DNA of 64,000 nt from DATJLY01 sp963773665 (GTDB lineage: Bacteria > Pseudomonadota > Alphaproteobacteria > ATCC43930 > CGMCC-115725). Of this stretch, positions 42,332 through 53,485 are shown piece after piece; within the stretch, counting starts at the first letter, position 1, and each line of letters begins with the position of its first letter. A program made the translations under genes and the position numbers. The DNA lies in NCBI GenBank assembly GCA_963773665.1, contig CAVZBZ010000002.1, positions 1,116,001-1,180,000 on the forward strand. Reading direction: 5' to 3'. The notes beneath the pieces are model-generated. The model did not search any database. It was not told where the DNA came from and saw only the letters and a list, made by a program, of their open reading frames with translations.

Positions 42332-43195
42332 ACTGGCTCACCAATTTCGTGCTGCCGAAAATCCGCGCCGTCGTCGCCAAGCGCGAGGTGCCGGACAATC
42401 TCTGGCACAAATGCCCCGGCTGCGGCCAGATGCTGTTCCACCGCGAGCTCGAGGCGTCGCTCCACGTGTGCAGCAGTTGCGGCCATCATTTGCGCCTGCC
42501 GCCCTTGCCGCGCCTCGCCCTCCTGTTCGACGGCGGCGCGTTCGTTGACGTGGCGTTGCCGAAGGCGGTGCAGGACCCGCTCAAATTCCGCGACCGCAAG
42601 CGCTATTCCGAGCGGCTCAAGGAGGCGCAGACGAAAGCCCGCGGGCGCGATGCGGCGGTCGTGGCCGAAGGAAAGATCGGCGGCATCGCGGCCGTCGCCG
42701 CCGTGTTCGACTTCGAGTTTCTGGGCGGCTCGATGGGCATAGCAGTCGGCGAGGCGATCGTCACGGCGGCGCGCCGCGCGGTCGAACGCGACGCCGCGCT
42801 CGTCATCGTGCCGAGCTCGGGCGGCGCGCGCATGCAGGAGGGGATTCTCTCGCTCATGCAGATGCCGCGCACGACGCTCGCGGTCGAGATGGTGAAGGAG
42901 CGCGGGCTGCCCTACATCGTCATCCTGGCCGACCCGACGACGGGCGGCGTCTCGGCCTCGTTCGCCATGCTTGGCGACGTGACCTTGGCCGAGCCGGGCG
43001 CAGTCGTGGGATTTGCCGGCGCGCGCGTCATCGAGGAGACGATCCGGGAAAAACTGCCGGAGGGGTTCCAGCGCGCCGAATATCTCCTCGAGCACGGCAT
43101 GGTCGATCTCGTCGTGCACGCGGAAGGACCTGGCGGCGACGCTCGCGCGCATCCTCGGCCTCCTCACGCGGCGCGAGGCGGCGGCGGAGACGTGA
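42328..43195 (+). CDS. accD: Acetyl-CoA carboxylase carboxyltransferase beta subunit (frame broken near 43131)
   Basis: About 289 residues. The N-terminal zinc ribbon is CPGCGQMLFHRELEAS with CSSCGHH, followed by the carboxyltransferase domain (VFDFEFLGGSMGIAVGEA, VPSSGGARMQEG, ILADPTTGGVSASFAMLGD, GFAGARVIEETI). The frame breaks after DLVVHA by one extra G in GCGGAAGG; the next frame supplies KDLAATLARILGLLTRREA to the stop at 43195. The enzyme makes malonyl-CoA with AccA and AccBC. AccD is essential, so an assembly insertion is more likely than a mutation. Confidence 0.92.
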
Positions 43196-44462
43196 AGAGC
43201 GATCTCGTTCTCGAGCGGCTCAAATCGCTGCATGTGCGGCTGATCGATCTCTCGCTCGACCGCGTGCTGCGCCTCCTGCATGCGCTCGGCGACCCGCACG
43301 AGCAGTTGCCGCCGGTCGATGCACGTCGCCGGCACCAACGGCAAGGGCTCGACGCTCGCCTTCCTGCGGGCCTTTCTCGAGGCGGCCGGATACCGCGTCC
43401 ATGTCTATACCTCGCCGCACCTCGTCCGCTTCAACGAGCGCATCCGGGTCGCCGGGACCCTCATCGGCGAGGACGCGCTGCTCTCGCTCCTCGAGGAATG
43501 CGAGCGCGTCAACGCCGGCGCGCCCGTGACATTCTTCGAGATCACGACGGCCCTCGCCTTCCTCGCGTTCGCGCGCACGCCGGCCGACATAGCACTCCTT
43601 GAGACCGGATTGGGCGGCCGGTTCGATGCGACCAACGTCATCGCCAGCCCCGCGGTGACGGCGATCACGCCCGTCTCGCTCGACCACCAGCATTTTCTCG
43701 GCGACACGATCGCCAAGATCGCGTTCGAGAAGGCCGGCATTTTGAAGCCGCGCGTACCCGCCGTGCTCGTCGCGGCAAATTCCCGCCGCCGAAACGGTGA
43801 TCGAGGCGCGCGCAAAAAAAATCGGCGCGCCGCTCATGCGCCACGGCCGGGAATGGTCGGCAACGCAGACGGAAAGCGGCTTCCTCTATCGCGGCACGCG
43901 CGAGGTTTCGCTGCCGCCGCCCGGCCTCTTGGGGCCGCACCAGTACGAGAATGCCGGAACGGCGCTCGCCTGCCTCGACCGGCTCGGCGGGATCGACGTG
44001 CCGGACGAAGCGCTCGCGCGCGGCATGCGCGATGTGGAATGGCCGGCGCGATTGCAGCGTCTCGCGCGCGGGCCGCTCGCTGCGCTCACGCCGAAGGGCG
44101 CGGAGCTTTGGCTCGACGGCGCGCACAATCCGGCCGGGGGCGCTGCACTCGCGCGGGTCGCTGAAGCGTGGCGCGACCGGCCCTTGAGCCTCGTTTTCGG
44201 GATGCTGGCGACGCACGATCCCGCGGGCTTTCTCGAATCGCTCGCGCCTTTCGTCCAGCGTCTCGCCGCCGTCGAAATCCCGGGCGAGCCCAACGCGCGC
44301 TCCGCCGGCGAGCTCGCCGCAGCGGCGCAGCGCCTCGGTATCGACGCTTGCCCGGCGCGCGACCTCGCCGCCGCCGTCGCTTCGGTGGCCGCGCCCGGCG
44401 CACGGACGCTCATTTGCGGCTCGCTCTACCTCGCGGGCCGGGTGCTGGCGGAGAACGGTTAG
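43192..44462 (+). CDS. folC: Folylpolyglutamate/dihydrofolate synthase (two frame breaks)
   Basis: The start is GTG at 43192 overlapping the accD stop, giving MKSDLVLERLKSLHVRLIDL. One extra base near 43318 and another near 43776 split the frame into three segments that join to a full Mur-ligase-fold FolC: P-loop HVAGTNGKGSTLAFLRA, YTSPHLVRFNERI, ALLETGLGGRFDATN and SLDHQHFLGDT, then the C-terminal LWLDGAHNPAGG. The enzyme adds glutamate to folates. Both breaks are one-base insertions and may be sequencing errors. Confidence 0.9.
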
Positions 44463-44463
44463 C

Positions 44464-44781
44464 TCAGAGGACCGATTCGACCCACTCGGCGAGCTTGCTC
44501 TTCGGCATGGCGCCGATCTTGGTGGCGGCGACCTGGCCGTTCTTGAACACCATGAGCGTCGGGATGCCGTGCACGTTGTATTTCATCGGCGTCTGCGGGT
44601 TCTCGTCGATGTTGAGCTTCGCCACCGTGACGCGGCCGGCGAGGCTCGTGGCGATGTCTTCGAGGAACGGCGCGATCATCTTGCAGGGACCGCACCACTC
44701 GGCCCAGAAATCCACCAGCACCGGGCCCGGCGCCTTCAGGACGTCGGTCTCGAAGGATTGATCGGTGATCTTAGTGCTCAT
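44464..44781 (-). CDS. trxA: Thioredoxin
   Basis: A 105-residue thioredoxin with active site WAEWCGPCKM, cis-Pro HGIPTLMVFKNG and the usual length. It is a general cytosolic disulfide reductase. AGGAGA lies upstream of the ATG at 44781. The stop is next to the convergent folC stop. It ends the tsaE-amgK-murU-addB-addA-trxA minus-strand run, an order I recall as common in alphaproteobacteria. Confidence 0.96.
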   Translation of the reverse strand: MSTKITDQSFETDVLKAPGPVLVDFWAEWCGPCKMIAPFLEDIATSLAGRVTVAKLNIDENPQTPMKYNVHGIPTLMVFKNGQVAATKIGAMPKSKLAEWVESVL

Positions 44782-44832
44782 GGATGTCTCCTGAAGGGCG
44801 AGACGGGAATTTAGGAACCTCACCGCCGAGCG

Positions 44833-47800
44833 TCAATGGAGCCGCGCGGCGCTCACCTCCATGAGCTTCGGCCCGTCGGTCCACAGAAGCGCGCAGCGAA
44901 TTTTGCGGCCGGGATAGACGGCCGCCACCGCGGCGCGGTAGGCGCGAAGCTGCTCGATATAGAGCGGCGGAATCTCCGCCTCGCTCGCCGGCACCGGGCG
45001 CAAGGTCTTGTAATCGACGATCAGCACCTCGCCTTCGCGCACGACGAGCCGGTCGATCCGGCCCGCCACCGCGCGCCCGCCGACGAGCGCCGTCACCGGC
45101 ACCTCGGAGAGCGCGTCGGGCGCGAACAGCGGCGCGAACTCCGGGTGATCGAGGACGGCGAGCGTCTCGGCAAGAAGCGCCCGCTGCTCGGCTTCGGGGA
45201 GGCCGTGCACCGGCCGGGCAAGAAAGCGGCGCGCGGCATTCTCGCGCGAAGCGCTCTCGACGAGCGGCAGGGTCTGCAGCAGCCGGTGCAGCAGAATGCC
45301 GCGCCGGAACGAGGCGCCGCGATCGGCGCCCGAGCGGCGAGCGCGGCGCAGGCTCGACCCCCTCAGGCCGCGACGGCGCCAGGGGCCGCGGCGGAATGGG
45401 CTCGGGCTCGGGCAATTTCGCAGCCCAATCGGGCAGCGTCACGATCTGCGGCATGGGCGCCTTCGCGCCGTCGTCCTTCGGCTCGGCCTGTTGCGGATTG
45501 ACGAGGCGCACGCCGGTGCCGGACCAGCCGTCGGCGATCGGCGCCGCGAACGGGAAACGCTCGACGCCGTCCATGGTTTCGAGGCCGGCTGCGACGAGCG
45601 CATGCCAATTGCCGGGCGGCGGGACTTTGCTCGTCTGCCAGCCGCAGACATAGAGCCGGTCCTCGGCGCGCGTCATCGCAACGTAGAGGAGACGGCGATA
45701 TTCCTCGGCGCCAAGACGCTGCGCCGCCTGCTGCGCCGCATCGAGCGCCGGCGCCGCGCAATCGTCACCGGCCGCCCACAGCGGCAGCCCGTCCCCGGTC
45801 CACAGCACGCGAGGCATCTGGGTCGGCACTTGCAGCGTGTCGGGCAGGAAGACGATCGGCGCCTGCAAGCCCTTGGCGCCGTGCACCGTCAGGATGCGCA
45901 CCTCGTCGCGCCCGCGCTGGTCGAGATCGCGCTTCACTTCGATGTCGCCCGCCGCGAGCCATTGCAGAAAGCCCTGGAGCGAGGGTCCGTGCCGCCGCTC
46001 ATAGGCGAGCGCTGCCGCCAGCAGCTCGTCGAGCGGATCGGCGGCGTCGGGACCGAGCCGCGCCATGAATTTTCGCCTGCCGCCGCGCGCGCCCAGAATT
46101 TCGGCGATGAGCTCGTAAGGCGGCGCGAAATCGGCGCGGCCCAAAAGATCGCCGAGGAGCGCGTGGGCGCTCGCGAAAACCTCGTTCTCGGCCGCGCGCC
46201 GGCGCAGCGCCGTCCAAAGTGCCGCCCCGTCGCCGCGATCGTGCGCGAGCGCGAACAGGCGATCCTCGTCGAACCCGCCGAGCGGACCCTTGAGCACGGT
46301 GGCGAGAGTGAGATCGTCCTCAGGCAGCAGCAGGAAGCTGCAGCAGCGCCATCATGTCCTCGACCGCGAGCTGCTCGACGAGGCGCATGCGGTCGGCGCC
46401 CGCGACCGCGATCGCCCAGGTCCTTGAGCGCGCGCACCAGCGCCGGCGACGAAGCGCGTGCGGCGGCGCACCAGCACCATCACGTCGCCGGCGGCGATCC
46501 TGCGGTCGCGCGCGGCAAGCGCTCGCCGCGCTCGATCCAGCCGTTGATGGTGGATGGCGATCGCCTGGGCCAGGCGCAGCTCGGCCACGCGCGCGCGATG
46601 CTGCTCGACGGGCGGCTCCCACGGCGCGCTGCGGCGGCGGCTCGAGCGGCTCGACCGGCGGCCACAGCTCGACGAATCCTGCCGCGCCCGCGCGATGCGC
46701 GCGGTGCCGGATCGGCTCGTCGAGCGACACGCCGGCCCGGACCTCCGGGCGCGCGAACACGGCATCGACCGCGGCGAGCACAGCCTCGGTCGAGCGGAAC
46801 GACACGTCGAGCGGCACGCGCTCGAATTGTTCCCGCGCGTCGCGCGCGCGCGCGGCGAAATGATCGCGCATCCGCTCGAATGAGGCGGGGTCGGCGCGCT
46901 GAAAGCTGAAGATCGACTGCTTGGCGTCGCCGACGGCGAAGACGGTGCGCTTCATCTCGCGCGCCGATCCGGCCGACGAAGAATTCGTCGGCGAGCTTCT
47001 GCGACCACCTCCCACTGCTCGGGATTGGTATCCTGCGCCTCGTCGATCAGGATATGGTCGAGGCCGCCATCGAGCTTGAACAGGACCCAGGGCGGCACGC
47101 CCGGCCCGCACAGAAGATCGCGCGCCTTCAGGACCAGATCGTCGTAATCGAGCAGCGCGCGCGCTTCCTTGTAGCGGCGATAGCGCGCGAGCATGCGGTC
47201 GCCGAGCGCGGCCAAGCGCATGCGTCGCCGCGAGCAGCGCGGCCGCGGCGCGGCGCTCGAGAACGGCGCCAATCCGATCGGCTTCCGCCGCGAGCGCGGC
47301 GAGCACGTCCGGTGCGGCTTCGGCAATGGCCTTGGTTGCGAGGCTTTTGCGGGGCTGGCCTTTTTGGGTGAAAAACACGGCCACGTACTCATCGAAGCGC
47401 TGGGCACGGTCCCCGGCCGCGAGCCACGCCGCGATCTTGGCGCCAGCCCTTCGATCGGTGACGGCCTTGCTGTCTTGAAGCGCCTCGGCCGCCGCGCGCA
47501 ATGAGCGCGCGTCGAACGCGCCATCCGCGCACGCAGCGGCGACGATGCCGTCCGGCGTCTCGCCCGGTGCGACGTCAAGGCGGCGGCCGAGCGCCGCGCG
47601 AAACGCGGCAAGCCCGTGCTCGAGCGCGCGGTGCAGCCGTGCGCGCTCATCGACCAGCGTCTTCATCAGCTCGTCGAACGCCGCCTCGCCGGCGACGGCC
47701 GTCACCTCGGCGAGCGCAACGGCAAGATCGCTGTCGGCGCCGAGCCGCGCCTCGACCAGCATCCGGTCGCGCGCGTCGAGCAGCGCCTCGGCGGCGTTGC

Positions 47801-48247
47801 GCTCGTCCATCACCTCGAAATGCGGCGCGATCCCGGCCTCGATCGGAAAGCGCCGCAGCAGCGATTGGCAGAAGGCGTGGATCGTCTCGATCTTCATGCC
47901 GCCCGGCGCATCGAGCACGCGGGCGAAGAGGGTCCGCGCGCGAGAAAGCAGCGGTTCGTCGGGCGCTCGCTGCACCAGGCTTTGCAGGTCTTGCGCGAGC
48001 CTGCCGTCCGGCAGCGTCGGCCCAGTCGCTTGAGGCGCTCATGCAGGCGGTTCGCCATCTCGGCCGCGGCGGCGCGGGTGAAGGTGAGGCACAGGATGCG
48101 CGTCGGATCGCTGCCGCCGAGCAGCAGGCTCAGCACGCGGTCGGTCAGGACCTTGGTCTTGCCGGTTCCGGCCGAGGCCGCGACCCAAACCGAGGCGTCG
48201 CATGATCCTGCGCGGCGCTGCGCCTCGTCGGCAAGAGACGCGCTCAT
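44833..48247 (-). CDS. addA: Double-strand break repair helicase-nuclease AddA (many frame breaks)
   Basis: About 1130 residues when frames are joined. UvrD-type helicase motifs occur in order: AASAGTGKTKVLTDRV (Walker A), LCLTFTRAAAAEMA, ILIDEAQDTNPEQW, FAVGDAKQSIFSFQRADP, LTVHGAKGLQAPIVFLPD and LLYVAMTRAEDRLYV. The C-terminal nuclease has GRIDRLVVREGEVLIVDYKT. Breaks lie near 48018 (one missing base) and near 47218, 46998, 46972, 46615, 46545, 46515, 46443, 46420, 46335 and 45340 (mostly one extra base). With AddB it resects breaks for RecA. Motifs are all intact, so errors in the assembly are likelier than decay. Start ATGA overlap with addB. Confidence 0.87.
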
Positions 48248-51198
48248 TCCCCGCCTCCGCCCGCGGACCATTCCTTGACCCGCGCGAGATGCGTGTAGTC
48301 GCTGTAGCGCGGCGCTCGTTCGGGGCGCGGCTGCGAGCGATAGGGGGTGCGCTCGTCGTCGAACCGGGCGATGAGGCGCGCCAATCCGTCGAGCGCCTCG
48401 GCGACGCGCTCGCGCAAATCGGCCGACGGGCGTGATCTTTGCCGGCGGGATCGCGGCCGGTGAGCTGCCAGAACGCGAGCTCCTTCACCTCGGCCGGCGG
48501 CACGCGCTCGAACCCGCCCGCTTCGGCGATCGCCGCCTCGAGCGGAAGCTGCGGCGCAAAGCCCTGCTCGATATCCAAGCCCCGCGGCAGCGTGCCAGTC
48601 TTGAAGTCGATGATGGCGAGCCCGCCATCCTTGAGCCGGTCGATCCGGTCGGCGCGGGCGGTGAGCTCGAACGGCGCGAGTGCCGCGGGCAGGACGAGAC
48701 GCCCGCGGCATTCGGCGGCGCTTGCGGCGATGCGCGAGCGGCGCGCGCGCTCCTCGGTCACGAACCATTCGGCGATGCGCAGGAAACGCGGCCACCAGAA
48801 GGCGCGCACGAACGGACGATCGAGCGCGGCGGCGAACGCCTCGTGTCCGAACGCGACGAGGCGCTCCTGCGCATCGCCCGGCAGCGCGCCCGGAAAGGCG
48901 CGGAGGAAGCGGTCGAGCGCATCGTGGATGATAGGTCCCGCGATCGGCCGCGCCGGGATCGGCGTCGAGCGGATCGAGCGCCCGGAGCTTCAGGACATGG
49001 CGCGCATAGATCGCATAGGGATCGCGCATCCAGGTCTCGATCTCGGTGACCGAAAGGCGGCGCGGCCGGACGCGCACCGGCGGACACGGCGCGGGCTCGG
49101 GCACGGGGATGCGAGCGGCCCGGTCGATCCGCCCGGCCCAGCCGTGCGCCGCGTAGGAGGATTTGAGAATTTGATCGAGCGCGCCTTGGGACAGCACCGC
49201 ATCGAGCCGCAACAGCCAGCGCGACGGCACGGTCGGCGTGCCCTCGACCGCGCGCCGCGCGCGTCAGCAAGACCTCGCGCGCGCCCAGCGGCTTGCGCGA
49301 AATCGTGCGCGGCGACGCCGATGCGGCGCTCGGGCGGCGGCAGGCCAAAACTCCGCCGCATCGGCCGCGACAGCCACGGGTCGGATTGCGCCTCGCGCGG
49401 CCAGGTCCCTTCGTTGAGCCCGCCGAGCACGAGCCGATCGGCATGCTGAAGCCGCGCTTCGAGCAGGCCCCAGATGAAGAGCCGCGGATGGCCATAAGGC
49501 GGCCGCACCACCGGCCCGGTGAGCAACGATTCGAACAGCGCCGGATAATCGCGCCCGTCGAGCGGCTCGAAGGATGCGGCGGCAGCGATGAGCTCGCTCG
49601 CGAGCTGCGCCGCTGCCTCGCCCGCGGGCTCGCGCCAGAGCCGGTCCGCGCCGGAGTCGCGGTCGCTGCGGGCGAGCGCCTCGGCCGCCGCGACATGCGC
49701 CGCGACCAGCGCAGAAAGTCCCGCGTCCTTAGCCGCGAGCGCCTCGACGAGCGGCGCGAGCGCCGCCTCGAGCGCGGCCACGAACGAGAACAGCGCGCGC
49801 TCCGCCCCGTGCTCGCCGAGCGCCGCGCGCAGCCCGGAAAAGCCCGGGGCCGGCCGCGGCCCGCGCAGCGCCGCCGTCTCGAGACGCCGCGCCAGCGCGC
49901 GGCAGTCCTCGGGCGCAAGCCCGCAGGCGGCGAGCGGATGCTTCAGGAGTGCGAGCAGCGGCACCGGCGCCAAATCCTCGGCCACGGCGTCGAGCAGCAG
50001 GCGCAGGAACACGCCGGGCGGAGTGTGATGCAGCGGCACGCCTGCCGAATCGTCGATCTCGATCTCCCAGCGCCGCAGTTCCGCTGCGACGCGGCGCGCG
50101 AGGTCGCGGTCGGGCGTGACGAGCGCCGCGGTCTTGCCCGGAGTGTCCAGCCGCCTCGCGCAGCAGGAGCGCGATGACGAGCGCCTCCTCCTGCGCGCCG
50201 GCGCAGTCGATGCGGTGCAAATCCGGCAAGCACTGACCGAGAGAACGGCGGCAGCTCGCGCCAGCGATCGACTCGAATCGGCCGGACGCATTGCCTCGAA
50301 CACGAGTTTCGTCCGCTCCGGCGGCGCGCCCGATGGCAGTGACGCGGGCCAGGCGCGAATTTCCGCGGGATCGATTTCGAGCCGGCGCAGGAGATGCGCC
50401 ATCAGATGCTGCGGGTGCGCCGGATCGGCCGCGATCTCGTCCCACGTCCTCGGCGCCGCAATTTTGGGCGAGGCCCGGCAACACCACGCTGCCCAGCGGC
50501 AGCGCCGCAACCGCGGCGACCAGTTCGACGACGGCCGGCACGCCGCCGGTGATGCCCGCCGCGATCACCGGATGCGGCGGCGGCTGGCGGCGCCAGCGCG
50601 CAACCTGCGCCGCGAGCACGCGGTTGCGGCGCTCGGCCGGATCGAGACAGCCGATCTCGGCCAGCGCATCGGGCCAGTGGCGGCGCAGGATCTCGAGGAA
50701 CAGGATGACCTTTTGCCAGTGTTCCGCATGCTCGCCTGGGACGAGCGTTTCGAGCTCGGCGAGCTTGCCGCCCGCGACCTGCACCTCGTCGAGAAACCGG
50801 GCGAGCGAAGCGGCGAGCGGCGCCGCCTGTCCCGGCGTCAGCGGCCCCGCGCCCTCGATCCGCCCCCAGCGCAGCACGAGCCGCGTCAGCATCAGGCGGC
50901 GGCGCAGCTCCGGCACGGCGGGCGCCGTGTCGATGTCGCCGTCATCGCCCTCGTCGCCGAGGAGCGCAAGCTCGTCCGCATCGAGATCGCCGACCGGCAT
51001 GAGCCGCGGCAGCAGCAGCGCCTGCCCTTCGCTCGCGCGCAGGAACGCCTCGCCCAACGCGCGCACCGCGCGCCGGGTCGGCAGCAGGATGGTGTGGCGC
51101 GCGAGAGCGGCCGGATCGCCGCCGCTTTCGTCGAGAAGCCCTTTGGCGAGCGCGTCGAGGAACGGCTGATCGGGCGGGATATTGTAAACCCGCGCCAT
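48244..51198 (-). CDS. addB: Double-strand break repair protein AddB (many frame breaks)
   Basis: About 985 residues when joined. The N-terminus is MARVYNIPPDQPFLDALAKG with HTILLPTRRAVRALGEAF. The middle holds LDTPGKTAALVTPDRDLARR and LVLGGLNEGTWPREAQSDPWL, typical of AddB. The C-terminal nuclease has ADRIDRLKDGGLAIIDFKTG. One-base insertions are inferred near 50465, 50265, 50225, 50152, 49310, 49258, 48942, 48450 and 48425. It pairs with AddA. The start codon is four bases after the murU stop. Confidence 0.87.
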
Positions 51199-51202
51199 TC
51201 GC

Positions 51203-51926
51203 TCAGCGCTCGATCCGCCGCGTGTCGAGCCGCGCCTCGGTCGCGGCGAGGCCCGCTTTAGTGCCGACATGGAACCATTCGCCGTCATGGACGAGCGCCT
51301 TGATGCGGCCCGTCTCGATCGCCCGGTCCCACAGCGAGATTGAGCGAGAACGCGCCTTGCGGCGCGCCGTCGAACAGGCGCCGATGCAGGATCTGGATGC
51401 CGGCGAAGAGATAGGGCGCGATCTCGCGCTCGGCGCCGGCGGCGGAGATTGCCGGCGGGATCGAGCATGAAATCGCCTTGTCCCTCGTAGCCGACCGCAG
51501 TCGCGGTGCGCTGAAGCAGCAGGAGCGCGTCGCGCTTTTCCGGATCGAAGGCGCGTGCGAGGCGCGCCAGCGCCGCAGTCCTGCCGTCGAGCCAGATCAC
51601 GTCGCTGTTGACGACGAAGAACACCTCGTCGAGCAGCGGCAGCGCTTTTTGGACGCCGCCGCCGGTGTCGAGCAAGGTTTCCTCGACCGAAAACCGGGTC
51701 TCGATGTCGCGGCGGGCGCCAAGATGGCGCTCGATCATCTCGGCCTTGTAGTGAAGATTGACGACGGCGCGGCGCACGCCCGACGCGGCCAAACGGTCGA
51801 GCACATGATCGACGAGCGCCCGGCCGCATACCGGCACAAGCGGCTTCGGAAGCTCATCGGTAAGCGGCCGCATCCGAGGCCCAGGCCCGCGGCGAGCACC
51901 ATCGCGCTTTGCGGCGTCGCTCTCAT
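51203..51926 (-). CDS. murU: NDP-sugar pyrophosphorylase, MurU-like (frame breaks)
   Basis: About 240 residues. It starts MRATPQSAMVLAAGLGL, then after a frame break near 51878 continues RMRPLTDELPKPLVPVCGRAL, the nucleotidyltransferase signature, with VVNSDVIWLDG as the metal site. Further breaks lie near 51460 and 51340; the end reads WFHVGTKAGLAATEARL. Next to an AmgK-type kinase it is best read as MurNAc-1-phosphate uridylyltransferase for cell-wall recycling; a generic sugar nucleotidyltransferase is the alternative. Confidence 0.78.
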
Positions 51927-52934
51927 GCCGCGGTCCGGCAGGCGGGGATGCGCCGCGCCTCGGGCGGGATGTGGATGTCGAGCCAGCGCGCCATCGGCGC
52001 AAGATCGGGATGGCGCAGATCCTGCTCTAGAAGCCGCCACACGCGCGGAATGTGGGCCAGGTAGTTTGGCTTGCCGTCGCGCACGCAGAGCCGCGTGAAG
52101 ATGCCGATGATCTTGGCGTTGCGCTGCGCGCCCAGGAGCGCGTAGGAGCGCTCGAACGCGGCGCGATCGACCGACGGGAACGCCGCGAGAAAGCGCGCGC
52201 GCATCGCCTCGGCAAGGGCGAGCGGCACGTCGCGCCGCGCATCCTCGAGCAGCGAGACGAGGTCGTAGCTCATCGGCCCCAGCACGGCGTCCTGGAAATC
52301 GAGGAGGCCGCACGCGGCGATGTCGTCGCGGTCCGAAAGCCGCATCAGATTGTCGACGTGATAGTCGCGCAGCACCAGCGTCTGCGGCACCCCGCGCGCG
52401 AGCGGCAGCAGGCTCCGCCACAGTTCGAGATATTCGGCGCGGAGCGACGCATCCGCCGGATGGCCCGCGATTGCCGGCAGATACCAGTCGACCAGAAGCG
52501 AGGCCTCGGCAAGGAGGCGCGCATCGTCGTAAGGCGGGAGAGCAGCGGCACGGTCGGGCGCGAACCGGCGGTTGAGCGCGATGAGGCAATCGACGGCGAG
52601 CGTGTATAGCGCCTCCTCGTCGGATCCTGCGGCGAGGAGGCGCGTGAACGTGTCGTCGCCGAAATCCTCGATCACCAGCATCCCCTGCTCCGCGTCCTCG
52701 GCGAGGATGCGGGGCGCGCTCAGCCCCAATGCCCCGAGGAGGCGCGCCACGGCGCAGATAGGGCCGCACATCCTCCTTGGGCGGGGCTGCGTCCATCAGC
52801 ATCGCGCATACCCCGCCGCGCTCGAGCCGGACATAGCGGCGGAACGACGCATCGCCCGCAAGCGGCGCACGCGTGGCATCGCCCCACCCGGCGCGCGCCA
52901 GGAACGAAGCGATCGCGCCGTCGCGCTCAGACAC
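51923..52934 (-). CDS. amgK: APH-family sugar kinase, AmgK-like (one frame break)
   Basis: About 336 residues. GTG start at 52934 (VSERDGAIASFLARAGW), then DASFRRYVRLERGG; a one-base break near 52770 lies in KEDVRPYL. The rest is the aminoglycoside-phosphotransferase fold with catalytic LRDYHVDNLMRL and metal-binding LLDFQDAVLGPMSYDLVSL. AmgK phosphorylates MurNAc/GlcNAc at the anomeric position and MurU then makes the UDP-sugar, bypassing de novo UDP-MurNAc synthesis. It overlaps tsaE (8 nt) and murU (4 nt). The assignment rests on the gene pair. Confidence 0.8.
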
Positions 52935-53400
52935 CGAGCGCCCCGATGCGCCCGGCCCAGCCGGGCGATGGCTTAAGCGTCGCGGTTCGCGCGCTCGCTT
53001 CCGCAGCAAAGGCAAAAGCGATGCCGAGCCGTTCGCGCGGCAGAAGGTCGCCCATGCGCTCCGGCCATTCGATAAGGCTGATGCCGTCGGCGAAAGCATC
53101 CTCGATGCCGAGTTCCCAAACCTCCTCGGGCCGCTCCAGGCGGAAAAGATCGAAATGCCAGACGAGGGGCGGTGCTGTGCCGTAGATCTCGACCAGGGTG
53201 AAGGTCGGGCTCGGCACGTCCTCGCTCGTGTTGAATCGGGCGCGGATGAAAGAGCGCGCAAAACTGGTCTTGCCGCTGCCCAGGGGACCGCTGAGCGCGA
53301 TCACGTCGCCCCTTCGCGCGAGCCTTGCCACGCGCGCGGCGAATGTGGCCGTCGCGCTTTCGTCGGGAAGCTCGATCGCGAGCGCCGAGGATACTCTCAC
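52927..53400 (-). CDS. tsaE: tRNA t6A37 modification ATPase TsaE
   Basis: A 157-residue P-loop ATPase needed for threonylcarbamoyl-adenosine formation in tRNA. Motifs are SGPLGSGKTSFARSF (Walker A), SPTFTLVEIY and HFDLFRLERPEEVWELGIEDAF. I chose the GTG at 53400 (VRVSSALAIELPDE); longer in-frame extensions would overlap the divergent reductase gene. It precedes amgK with an overlapping stop. Confidence 0.93.
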   Translation of the reverse strand: MRVSSALAIELPDESATATFAARVARLARRGDVIALSGPLGSGKTSFARSFIRARFNTSEDVPSPTFTLVEIYGTAPPLVWHFDLFRLERPEEVWELGIEDAFADGISLIEWPERMGDLLPRERLGIAFAFAAEASARTATLKPSPGWAGRIGALGV

Positions 53401-53485
53401 GCCGAGGTTTCTAGGACGGAGCACGGCGCTTCCGCAACGAGGATCGCTCGTTGCCTCGGGCGCCGCGAGCCGCCATCTTGGCGCC

